In this document: positions 8,644 to 16,112 of the stretch, piece by piece
Position numbering within the stretch: the first letter of the stretch is position 1
How the letters are laid out: the number at the start of each line of letters is the position of its first letter
DNA from: Nissabacter sp. SGAir0207
Lineage (GTDB): Bacteria; Pseudomonadota; Gammaproteobacteria; Enterobacterales; Enterobacteriaceae
Assembly (NCBI RefSeq): GCF_005491205.1
Contig: NZ_CP028035.1
Coordinates: 1,426,001 to 1,490,000 of the forward strand
Length of the DNA: 64,000 nt
Reading direction: 5' to 3'
The notes under the pieces: generated by a model
Told to the model about the DNA's origin: nothing
The model's input: only the letters and a program-made list of their open reading frames with translations
Database searches by the model: none
Made by a program: the position numbers and the translations under genes

Positions 8644-9725
8644 ATATAAAAGAAAGGAACGAAAAGGCAAAGCAGTTCATTTTAGATCAGTTGGCAATGG
8701 CAGGACAGTTAAACGAAATCGATTTTGATAATTTGCCAGATTTAAAAAAATTGAAATCTCTCACTCAAGATCTAATACATGTCAACTCTAAGGGATTTAG
8801 AGGGGTGGTCGCTACAGCGTTAACAGGTAAGTTTCTCGATGAAAATTATGATTATTTAAATGATTTTTATGGATGCAAACCCCGGCCTGTTTTTGAAAAT
8901 GGGATATTTTATGCTTTTCGAGAAATGAAAATACCTTGTGGTAAGTCAGATCCATTGAATGTAGCCAAAAACGTTAGTGTGTTAGATGAAAACTGGGCAA
9001 AGGGAAAGAAACCTCAAAAAGCGGCCATGGCTGTCGTCAGTTTACTGAGGATCATTGATAATGAAAGAGATAAAGCTATTCGGCAAAAAATTATTAATTA
9101 TTTCTTTTTCCAATTGTTATCGTATTCAAAGGAAAGTGCTTCAATAAGCATAAATACTTTAGATGAAACTTTCTTATCAAATCAGGTTGTTGCCTCGAAG
9201 TTAATTAGCTTTGTGCTTAGGTACCCTGAAGCCGGAACAACTCCGCAGCTTGTGATTTCAAAAATATTATCTTTCATATATGATCGATCCTCTATAAATG
9301 TTGTTGGTGGGGATGAAAGTGTTTTTGGAACTAATACGACTTCTAAAAAACCTGCTGATATATGGATTGAAGATGAGGGGGAGGTATTAAACCTATACGA
9401 GATTACTGTAAAAAAAATTGATTACAAAAGGTTGGATGATAGTATTCAGTCGCTTATTGATACTGGGTGTCTGGAGAAACCAATTCTGTTTATATGTAGA
9501 ATGCCGGATGATATAAATACACTTGATGGGCATCAAAATGGTGTTCTTACTTATAATAATAAATCATTCAATTTTGTTGATATATCTAGTTTTATTAAAA
9601 GCTCAATTGCTTTATTATCTTCGAGGCAGATTGAGGCTCTTTTATCTGAGATAGAAGAGTTTGTAGGTTCATACTTAAGACCAGTTAAAACAAAAAATGG
9701 ATGGAACGAAATCTTTTCGTTATAA
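8640..9725 (+). CDS. Type II restriction endonuclease (putative, possibly SacI-type)
   Basis: A 361-residue protein coupled by a 4-base overlap to the controller gene and paired with a C5 methyltransferase; position is the main evidence that it is the endonuclease. Internally, the stretch from residue 234 (SKKPADIWIEDEG, then LYEITVKK, ending at residue 259) looks like a PD-(D/E)xK core with Asp240 and Glu254. However, the usual Lys two residues after Glu is Thr, and lysines appear at 258-259. The length is like R.SacI and the SacI family is a possible home, but I cannot verify this. AT-rich throughout. Site specificity unknown. Confidence 0.78.
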   Translation: MNIKERNEKAKQFILDQLAMAGQLNEIDFDNLPDLKKLKSLTQDLIHVNSKGFRGVVATALTGKFLDENYDYLNDFYGCKPRPVFENGIFYAFREMKIPCGKSDPLNVAKNVSVLDENWAKGKKPQKAAMAVVSLLRIIDNERDKAIRQKIINYFFFQLLSYSKESASISINTLDETFLSNQVVASKLISFVLRYPEAGTTPQLVISKILSFIYDRSSINVVGGDESVFGTNTTSKKPADIWIEDEGEVLNLYEITVKKIDYKRLDDSIQSLIDTGCLEKPILFICRMPDDINTLDGHQNGVLTYNNKSFNFVDISSFIKSSIALLSSRQIEALLSEIEEFVGSYLRPVKTKNGWNEIFSL

Positions 9726-10053
9726 TAGCGGTGCTTAGTGAAGAGTAATAAATCTATTCTTTACTTGATTCAGCATTTATAAAATAGCGGTTTTTTCCGG
9801 ATCTTAAAGAATTCCTTTTAAACTGCTCTCTAACGACTAAAACATGGGCACGTTAGTATTTTTTTAGCTACTGCAGAACGATTATCAATGTCCGCTCCTC
9901 GCTCAAAGCGGACTATGTGCAGCATCCTGCCCGCTCTGTGCCAGGAGCGGACGTTGGCTCTGAACCTTATATTAGCTAAAAACCGACCTTAACGCTTTCC
10001 AGATAGTATAAAGCGCCATCGAGGCCCTACACATTTCAACCATCTTATAATGA
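9726..10053. other. intergenic right flank of the restriction-modification island
   Basis: About 330 bases without a gene. It contains a paired inverted repeat (9886-9956, listed separately) and the transition from AT-rich island DNA back to chromosomal composition. It ends at the truncated LysE-family remnant. No integrase, tRNA or terminal inverted repeat of an insertion sequence is visible. Confidence 0.6.
9886..9956. repeat. two inverted copies of a GTCCGCT hairpin element
   Basis: The left unit is GTCCGCT, a ten-base loop, then AGCGGAC (9890-9913). The right unit, on the minus strand, is GTCCGCT with an imperfect partner GAGCGGGC. Outer arms CAATGTCCGCTCCT (9886-9899) and AGGAGCGGACGTTG (9943-9956) are complementary at 13 of 14 positions, so the whole block can also fold on itself. 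It looks like a dispersed intergenic palindrome rather than a terminator (no U-tract). Confidence 0.7.
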
Positions 10054-10399
10054 TTACAGCCAGTTAGAGGCATTATCCGCAATATCTCCGGCGGCCTGCT
10101 GAAAGGCTTTTTTGACTGGCGTCGCCAACCCCAAGGATCTTCTGTTCTTTCTCTCCCTGTTTCCGCAGTGCATGGCGGTCACTCTCCATTTTCCTGCCAG
10201 CCTCGCCACGTTGGCGCTGGTATGGGTACTGCTCGATTTCACGGTACTGTCGCTCTATATCCTGACGGTAAATTGCCGGGTACTAGCGCGGCAGGGCCGG
10301 CGCATTGAACAATGCTCAGCCGGTTTTTTGCTTGCCGCTTCGTTATATGGTGTTGTATATAACGCCGGGGCGTTGATGCTACTGTTTGTTAAGCTATAA
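10054..10399 (+). pseudogene. LysE/RhtB-family exporter, 5'-truncated and frameshifted
   Basis: The C-terminal half of an amino-acid exporter remains. The conserved block reads GGLLKGF then LTGVANPKDLLFFLSLFPQ, the family's 'NPK' signature, followed by two hydrophobic helices. The reading frame breaks in a run of six T residues (10108-10113): removing one T joins GGLLKGF to LTGVANPKD. In-frame stops at 10048-10053 cut off anything upstream, so the first ~90 residues of a normal ~205-residue LysE protein are gone. The missing end faces the restriction-modification island, whose arrival may have removed it. Its stop overlaps the Shine-Dalgarno region of the next gene. Confidence 0.82.
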
Positions 10400-10409
10400 G
10401 GAGCCAGCA

Positions 10410-10913
10410 ATGGAGTTATATATGTTTTATGTGGGCGGCAATGCCGGCCGGTCAAACATTGAAGTGCACGATATCCAGTTTGTTGCGGTGGAGCGGCCTG
10501 AGGATGCCTGGCCAGTGCTGCGTGCGGCTTGGTTTGGCGATGCCGACAAGATCCATATTGATGGGTATGCCCGCATCACCTGGGCGGATGGTTATCGCGT
10601 CACACTCGCCGACACCCCGCCCGCGGGTGGCCCACGGCTCTGGTTTGTCAATGCTGGCGCCTACCACCCCTCCACATTGGCGGAGCTGCATGCTTTTGAC
10701 CTGTTTGTGGCAGAGGACATGAAACAGGCGAAGGCCAAGGGGCTGGCTACCCTGCTCAGTGGCGCGCTGTACCAGCATAAAGATAACCTGAAGGATGTGG
10801 ATAATTGCCTGTTACTGGAGCGGGTTGGCGAGCACTATATCCACCTGACCCCCTATGAGCAGGGCGAGCCATTCCGGCCAGCGTGGCAGGGCTACCAGCC
10901 GATCGGCCTTTGA
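10410..10913 (+). CDS. DUF1543 domain-containing protein
   Basis: A 167-residue soluble protein starting MELYMFYVGGNAGRSNIEVHD, the characteristic opening of the DUF1543 family. This family has two similar halves, and here the second half begins around HLTPYEQG. The ATG at 10410 has AAGGAG seven bases upstream. No enzymatic role is established for the family. It directly follows the LysE remnant, which suggests the two were once an operon. Confidence 0.85.
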   Translation: MELYMFYVGGNAGRSNIEVHDIQFVAVERPEDAWPVLRAAWFGDADKIHIDGYARITWADGYRVTLADTPPAGGPRLWFVNAGAYHPSTLAELHAFDLFVAEDMKQAKAKGLATLLSGALYQHKDNLKDVDNCLLLERVGEHYIHLTPYEQGEPFRPAWQGYQPIGL

Positions 10914-11137
10914 GGCGGAATGCCGCAAAATGGGGCACCGCCTCGGCCCGGTTTTTTGGCCGGTGAAGTGCGCGCGGCAAGCGGGCATAGAAGTATGGCG
11001 GGGCAGGGCGATTCACCCCATTGACCCTTGGCTGGCGGATGGCGCGCTTCACCGGTGAAGGGCGCAGGCCGCTGGCACGCTTTGTGCTTGGCTCACAGGC
11101 CTGCCGCCCGGCAGGGAACCTGACGATGGGGGACGCC

Positions 11138-12436
11138 ATGCCAATGACTCACCGCCTGCTCACCACCCTTGCGCTGGTGCTCTGCGCCAGCCCGGCCTTT
11201 GCCGCTGATACCCTGAACGGCGCGGATACCGCCTTTGTCTTCCTTACCTCGGTGCTGGTGCTGCTGATGAGCCTGCCCGGCCTGGCGCTGTTCTACGGTG
11301 GGCTGGCGCAGAGCAAAAATGTGCTGTCGGTGCTGATGCAGGTGTTCAGCGTCGCCGCGCTGGTCTCGCTGCTGTTTGTGCTCTATGGCTACAGCTTCGC
11401 CTTTGCCGACGGCGGCGCGTGGCAGCCCTATCTTGGCGGGCCGGACAAGCTGCTGCTGAAAAACATCAGCGTGGAGTCGCTGGTCGGCAGCGTGCCGGAG
11501 TACGCCTACATCTTCTTTATGATGACCTTCGCCGCCATCACCCCAGCGCTGATCGCCGGCTCCTTTGCCGAGCGCATCAAGTTCCCGGCGGTGCTGCTGT
11601 TCATGGCGATCTGGGCGACGATTAACTACATCCCGCTGGCGCACATGGCGTGGGGCGGCGGCTGGATGGCGGCGCTGTCGGTGCAGGACTTCGCCGGCGG
11701 CAACGTGGTGCATGTCAATGCTGGCGTCGCCTCGCTGGTGGCGGCGGTGATGATTGGTCGCCGCCGCCTGTTCGGCTCGGTGGCGCTGACGCCGCACAAC
11801 ATGACCATGACCATGACCGGCGGTGCGCTGCTGCTGATTGGCTGGCTGGGGTTTTGCGGCGGCTGCGCGCTGGCGGTCGGCGGCTTCTCGATGCTGGTGG
11901 TGCTCAACACGCTGATGGGCGCGTTCGGCGGCGCGCTGGCCTGGATGGGGCTGGAGTGGCGGCTGCTGAAAAAGCCGAGCCTGCTGGGGGTAGTGAGCGG
12001 CGCGGTGGCTGGGCTGGTCGGCATCACCCCGGCTTGCGGCTACGTCGGGCCGGTTGGGGCGATCTGCGTCGGGCTGCTCACCGCGCCCTGCTGCCTGCTG
12101 GCCGTCACGCTGGTCAAGCAGCGGCTGAAGCTCGATGATGCCTTTGATGTCTTCGCCCTGCATGGCGTGGGCGGCATGGTCGGCGGGCTGCTGACGCCGC
12201 TGTTCGCGCTGCCAGCGCTCGGCGGGCTGGGCTTCGTCGCCGGGCGCGGCCTGTGGCAGCAACTGGCGGTCAACGGCGGCGCGCTGCTGTTCAGCATTGC
12301 CTTCTCCGCCGTCACCAGCTGGCTGGCGCTGGCGCTGGTTGCGCGGCTCTACCGCGGCCTGCGGGTGGATGATGAGGCGGAGTATGACGGGCTGGATCTC
12401 ACCAGCCACGGCGAGGTGGGCTACCGGCAGGGGTAG
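11138..12436 (+). CDS. amtB: ammonium transporter (Amt/AmtB family)
   Basis: A 432-residue ammonium channel with a signal peptide (LLTTLALVLCASPAFA) and about eleven membrane helices. The twin pore histidines are present in PLAHMAWGGG and DVFALHGVGGMVGG, the positions equivalent to AmtB H168 and H318; SFAERIKFPAV and DFAGGNVVHVNAG are also typical. I chose the ATG at 11138; alternatives are 11126 and 11144. Unlike the usual enteric glnK-amtB operon, no PII gene precedes it, so this may be a second ammonium transporter. The C-terminal tail (DLTSHGEVGY) keeps the conserved residues that contact PII. Confidence 0.93.
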   Translation: MPMTHRLLTTLALVLCASPAFAADTLNGADTAFVFLTSVLVLLMSLPGLALFYGGLAQSKNVLSVLMQVFSVAALVSLLFVLYGYSFAFADGGAWQPYLGGPDKLLLKNISVESLVGSVPEYAYIFFMMTFAAITPALIAGSFAERIKFPAVLLFMAIWATINYIPLAHMAWGGGWMAALSVQDFAGGNVVHVNAGVASLVAAVMIGRRRLFGSVALTPHNMTMTMTGGALLLIGWLGFCGGCALAVGGFSMLVVLNTLMGAFGGALAWMGLEWRLLKKPSLLGVVSGAVAGLVGITPACGYVGPVGAICVGLLTAPCCLLAVTLVKQRLKLDDAFDVFALHGVGGMVGGLLTPLFALPALGGLGFVAGRGLWQQLAVNGGALLFSIAFSAVTSWLALALVARLYRGLRVDDEAEYDGLDLTSHGEVGYRQG

Positions 12437-12539
12437 GGCGCACATATTTCTTCTCCATCCGGCGCGCCGCACACTAACCTAAACGGAGCGCCGGAAAACC
12501 GGCACAGTGAGTAAGTCCGTTACCCATTAAGGAGAGATC

Positions 12540-13370
12540 ATGAGCGACACCTACCAGCCGCCGAAAGTATGGCGCGACGAAGGCAGCGATGCCGGCGTCT
12601 GGAAAAACCTCAACCGCCCGGTGGCCGGGGCGACCCACGAGAAGGCGCTGCCGCGCGGCACGCACCCGCTGCAACTCTACTCCCTCGGCACGCCGAACGG
12701 CAAAAAGGTCACCATCCTGCTGGAGGAGCTGCTGGCCGCCGGCGAGCAGGGCGCGGAGTATGACGCCCACATCATCCGCATCGGCGATGGCGACCAGTTT
12801 GGTTCCGGCTTCGTCGGCGTCAACCCCAACTCCAAGATCCCGGCGCTGCTCGACACCTCGGCCCAGCTAGAGGTGCGGGTGTTTGAGTCTGGCGCCATCC
12901 TGCTCTATCTGGCGGAGAAGTTTGGCCGCTTCCTGCCGAAAAATCTGGCGGGCCGCACCGAGGCGCTCAACTGGCTGTTCTGGCTGCAAGGCTCCGCCCC
13001 CTACGTCGGCGGCGGTTTCGGCCACTTCTACCACTATGCGCCGGTGAAGCTGGAGTACCCGATCAACCGCTTCACCATGGAGACCAAGCGGCTGCTCGAC
13101 GTGCTGAACCAGCGTCTGGCGGAGAACCGCTACCTGGCGGGCGAGGAGTACAGCATCGCGGACATCGCCACCTGGACCTGGTACGGCGGGCTGGTGCTGG
13201 GCGAGCTGTATGAGGCGAAGACCTTTATCGATGCCGACAGCTACACCCACGTGGTGCGCTGGGCGCAGGAGATTGCCGAACGTCCGGCGGTGCGGCGCGG
13301 GCGGGTAGTCAATACCCAGACGCTGGCCGAGCGCCATGACGCCGCGGACATTGACGCGGTAGTGAAGTAA
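12540..13370 (+). CDS. yghU: glutathione-dependent disulfide-bond reductase YghU (GST family)
   Basis: A 276-residue nu-class glutathione transferase of the YghU type. The N-terminal thioredoxin-fold domain begins around HPLQLYSLGTPNGKKVTI (residues 42-60), whose Asn replaces the catalytic Ser/Cys of other GSTs. It is followed by FGSGFVGVNPNSKIPAL and the helical C-terminal domain with the LAGEEYSIADIA motif. The known family activity is reduction of disulfides by bound glutathione in the cytosol. AAGGAG precedes the ATG by six bases. It stands alone between amtB and the TonB receptor gene, followed by a strong inverted repeat at 13390-13427. Confidence 0.93.
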   Translation: MSDTYQPPKVWRDEGSDAGVWKNLNRPVAGATHEKALPRGTHPLQLYSLGTPNGKKVTILLEELLAAGEQGAEYDAHIIRIGDGDQFGSGFVGVNPNSKIPALLDTSAQLEVRVFESGAILLYLAEKFGRFLPKNLAGRTEALNWLFWLQGSAPYVGGGFGHFYHYAPVKLEYPINRFTMETKRLLDVLNQRLAENRYLAGEEYSIADIATWTWYGGLVLGELYEAKTFIDADSYTHVVRWAQEIAERPAVRRGRVVNTQTLAERHDAADIDAVVK

Positions 13371-13389
13371 CGCCCGGCTGGAACGGGTT

Positions 13390-13427
13390 CCATGCGCGCC
13401 GGGGTGAAAAATCGCCGGCGCGCATGG
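13390..13427. terminator. 13-bp perfect inverted repeat after yghU
   Basis: CCATGCGCGCCGG and CCGGCGCGCATGG are exact complements separated by 12 bases. This is strong enough to act as the yghU transcript end or 3' stabiliser, although no T-run follows. A smaller palindrome, GGAACGGGTTCC (13380-13391), overlaps its left edge. Confidence 0.5.
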
Positions 13428-13471
13428 CAGCGAGCCTTGCAAAGCGGCACGACCATCGTAATAATGCGCGT

Positions 13472-13490
13472 GATAATGATAAGAATTATC
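13472..13490. promoter_or_regulatory. Fur box upstream of siderophore receptor gene
   Basis: GATAATGATAAGAATTATC agrees with the 19-base Fur consensus (GATAATGATAATCATTATC) at 17 positions. It lies 20 bases before the receptor ATG, where Fe-Fur would block transcription or early elongation. Confidence 0.92.
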
Positions 13491-13510
13491 ATTTCTTTTT
13501 ATCAGGGATT

Positions 13511-15721
13511 ATGCGCATGCACACACTATTCAAAAAAACTCCCCTCGCGGGCGGGGTAGCGGTTGCGCTGCTCGCCTTCAGCGGCGCGGCAAGTGCCGCA
13601 GAGAGCACCCCCGCCAGCCAGCAGGGTGATACCGTGGTGGTCAATGCCACTACCCCCGACAGCCAATTCAACGCTGGCAGCAACGATCTGGTGCCCGCCT
13701 ACCTTGACGGCCAGATCGCCAACGGCGGCCGCCTCGGCGTGCTCGGTGAGCAGAAGGCCGAGGACGTGCCCTTCAGCATCATCGGCTACACCGCCAAACT
13801 GATTCAGGATCAGCAGGCGCGCACCCTGACGGACGTGCTGGACAACGACGCCTCCGTTGAGAGCAGCTACGGCTACGGCAACTTCTCCGAAAACTACGTG
13901 ATCCGTGGCTTCTCGCTGGCGGCGGATGACATCTCCTTTGGCGGCCTGTATGGCCTGATGCCGCGCCAGATCGCGCCGACCTTCTTCGCCGAGCGCGTGG
14001 AGCTGCTCAAAGGCTCCAGCGCCTTCCTGAATGGCGTACCGCCCGGCGGCACCGGCGTCGGTGGCAACGTCAACATTGAGCCGAAACGGGCGGACGACAC
14101 GCCGCTGAACCGCGTCTCCCTCGACTACACCTCCTCCTCGCAGGTAGGGGGATCGCTGGACGTCGGCCGCCGCTTTGGTGAGGACAACCGCTTCGGCGCA
14201 CGCGTCAACCTGATCCACCGCGAGGGCGAAACGGCGATTGATGGCGAGAAGCGCCGCCTGACCGGCGGCAGCCTCGGCCTGGACTACCGCGGCGACCGCC
14301 TGCGCGGCTCGCTGGACGTCGGCGCGATGCGCCAGACGGTGCACGGCGGCCGCCCGGTGGTCTACCTCGGCAGCGCCACCTCGGTGCCAGAGGTGCCGAA
14401 GGCCACCGGCAACTACGGGCAGCAGTGGGCCTACACCGATCTGGAGAGCGAGTTCGGTATGCTCAAGGGCGAGTATGATCTGGCGGAGCACTGGACGGCC
14501 TACGGCGCATTCGGCATGAGCCACAACCACGAGTACGGCAAGTATGGTTCGCCGACGCTGGTGGGCGATGACGGCGACGCCACCATGAGCCGCATGACGG
14601 TGCCTTACTTCTCCGACACCGTGGCGGGCAACACCGGCCTGCGCGGCAGCTTCGACACCGGCTTCGTCAACCACAGCGTCAACCTCGGCTACTCGCAGAC
14701 CTACACCAAGACGCGCTCCGCCTACACCCTGACCTCCGCCTCGGTGGCCACCAATATCTACTCGCCGGTGGCGACCAGCGAGCCGCTGACCAACCTTTAC
14801 TCCGGTGGTGACATGGGCGACCCGCACGTGCGCAGCCGTATCCGCAACGAGGGCTACAACCTCTCGGATACCCTGTCAGTGCTGGATGGCCGCGTGCAGC
14901 TGATTGGTGGCCTGCGCCGCCAGAGCATCGCGGTGCGCAACTACAACTACAACGGCGTGGAGTCCAACACCTTTGACGAAACCAAGGTCACGCCGGCCTT
15001 TGGTCTGGTGGTGAAGCCGTGGCAGCACATCTCCCTCTACGCCAACCACATCGAGGCGTTGCAGGCGGGCGACACCGCGGGCACCACCTACAACGGCAAG
15101 ACCGTGACCAATGGCGGCCAGACCGCGGGCGTCGCCATCTCCAAGCAGAACGAAGTGGGCGTAAAGGCGGACTTTGGCCGCGTGGCGGCGTCACTGGCGC
15201 TGTTCGAGATCAAGAAGCCAGAGAGCATGTACACCGCCTCGGGCGACAGCTACACCTTCGGCAACTATGGCGAGGTGCGCACCCGTGGTATGGAGGTGAG
15301 CCTGTATGGTGAGCCGGTCTATGGCGTGCGCCTGAACGGCAGCCTGTCGCTGCTCGACCCGACCCTGACCCAGACGCAGGATGGCACCTATGACGGCAAA
15401 AAGGCCGTGGGCGTGCCGCGCTACCACTGGGTGGTGTCGGGGGAGTATGACATCCCTGGCGTGACCGGCCTGACCGCCACCGGCAAGGTGATCCGCACCG
15501 GTTCGCAGTATGCCGACGAAGCCAACAATCTGGAGCTGGCCGCCTGGACGCGCCTGGATCTGGGCGTGCGTTACGACATGAACCTGCCGGTCAACAACAT
15601 CGTCTGGCGTGCTGGCGTGGAGAACGTCACCAACGAGCGCTACTGGTCTTCTGCCAACGGCGGCTACCTGACGCAGGGCGACCCGCGTGAGGTGAAGGTC
15701 TCCATGACCGTCGATTTCTAA
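13511..15721 (+). CDS. TonB-dependent siderophore receptor
   Basis: A 736-residue outer-membrane receptor with a signal peptide ending near SGAASA. A TonB-box-like segment (DTVVVNAT, residues ~37-44) leads into the plug domain (DVPFSIIGYTAKLIQDQQARTL to GGNVNIEPKRA, about 75-190). A 22-strand barrel follows, finishing with the expected aromatic residue (VSMTVDF). The spacing VERVELLKGSSAFLNG is typical of the ferric-siderophore group (FhuE/FoxA/FpvA-like). The adjacent Fur box indicates iron repression. No siderophore biosynthesis or ABC transporter gene is nearby, so it probably takes up a xenosiderophore; the ligand cannot be deduced. Confidence 0.93.
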   Translation: MRMHTLFKKTPLAGGVAVALLAFSGAASAAESTPASQQGDTVVVNATTPDSQFNAGSNDLVPAYLDGQIANGGRLGVLGEQKAEDVPFSIIGYTAKLIQDQQARTLTDVLDNDASVESSYGYGNFSENYVIRGFSLAADDISFGGLYGLMPRQIAPTFFAERVELLKGSSAFLNGVPPGGTGVGGNVNIEPKRADDTPLNRVSLDYTSSSQVGGSLDVGRRFGEDNRFGARVNLIHREGETAIDGEKRRLTGGSLGLDYRGDRLRGSLDVGAMRQTVHGGRPVVYLGSATSVPEVPKATGNYGQQWAYTDLESEFGMLKGEYDLAEHWTAYGAFGMSHNHEYGKYGSPTLVGDDGDATMSRMTVPYFSDTVAGNTGLRGSFDTGFVNHSVNLGYSQTYTKTRSAYTLTSASVATNIYSPVATSEPLTNLYSGGDMGDPHVRSRIRNEGYNLSDTLSVLDGRVQLIGGLRRQSIAVRNYNYNGVESNTFDETKVTPAFGLVVKPWQHISLYANHIEALQAGDTAGTTYNGKTVTNGGQTAGVAISKQNEVGVKADFGRVAASLALFEIKKPESMYTASGDSYTFGNYGEVRTRGMEVSLYGEPVYGVRLNGSLSLLDPTLTQTQDGTYDGKKAVGVPRYHWVVSGEYDIPGVTGLTATGKVIRTGSQYADEANNLELAAWTRLDLGVRYDMNLPVNNIVWRAGVENVTNERYWSSANGGYLTQGDPREVKVSMTVDF

Positions 15722-15740
15722 TCGGCAGGCAGACAAAACA

Positions 15741-15763
15741 GGCGCCCTACGGGGCGCTTTTTA
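15741..15763 (+). terminator. intrinsic terminator of the siderophore receptor gene
   Basis: Stem GCGCCC/GGGCGC with a TACG tetraloop, followed by TTTTTATT, 20 bases after the stop codon. A classic Rho-independent terminator. Confidence 0.9.
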
Positions 15764-16112
15764 TTGCCCGCGCGGCAGGAGCGAGAGGCGGGGAACGGGG
15801 CAATCAGAGCTATCTGGTTTACGCTGACTTAAGTTAAATAAATGTCTTCCGAATGGGCATCGGTCTGTTGACACGATAAAAGTAACCATAAGATAATCCT
15901 ATTTTACTTTTTGACGCGTCTTTGATCCGGGCGGGATAAAGGTTTATTAACGTGTCTGACGCAATGCTTGAAAAGGGTATTGATGCGTGGTTCCCGGTTA
16001 CGCCGTGAAGAGCCAGAAAAAGGCGAAGGGGCTATACGCCGCCGCTGATTTTATGCACTCCCTCTATCTGTTAGCAAAGAGACAGTGTTCCACTTTAAAA
16101 GGAAGTTAGAGC
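15764..16112 (+). promoter_or_regulatory. upstream region and probable promoter of the polysaccharide module
   Basis: About 350 bases without a gene. A good sigma-70 promoter is visible: TTGACA (15868-15873) and GATAAT (15892-15897), 18 bases apart. This leaves an untranslated leader of about 200 bases before the flippase start. I find no ops/JUMPstart element. The base composition is more AT-rich than the flanks. Confidence 0.6.

Noticed and set aside
8640..9725. Firm assignment of the endonuclease to GAGCTC (SacI) specificity
   Set aside because: Length and gene context allow it, but I cannot compare sequences here, so specificity is left open.
6664..10053. tRNA, integrase or insertion-sequence ends bounding the restriction-modification island
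   Set aside because: None could be found on either strand in the flanks.
11093..12472. 459-codon minus-strand frame opposite amtB
   Set aside because: Gln/His/Arg-rich shadow typical of GC-rich genes; amtB motifs on the plus strand are unambiguous.
13526..14827. 433-codon minus-strand frame opposite the siderophore receptor
   Set aside because: Shadow frame; the receptor has plug and barrel motifs, a signal peptide and a Fur box.
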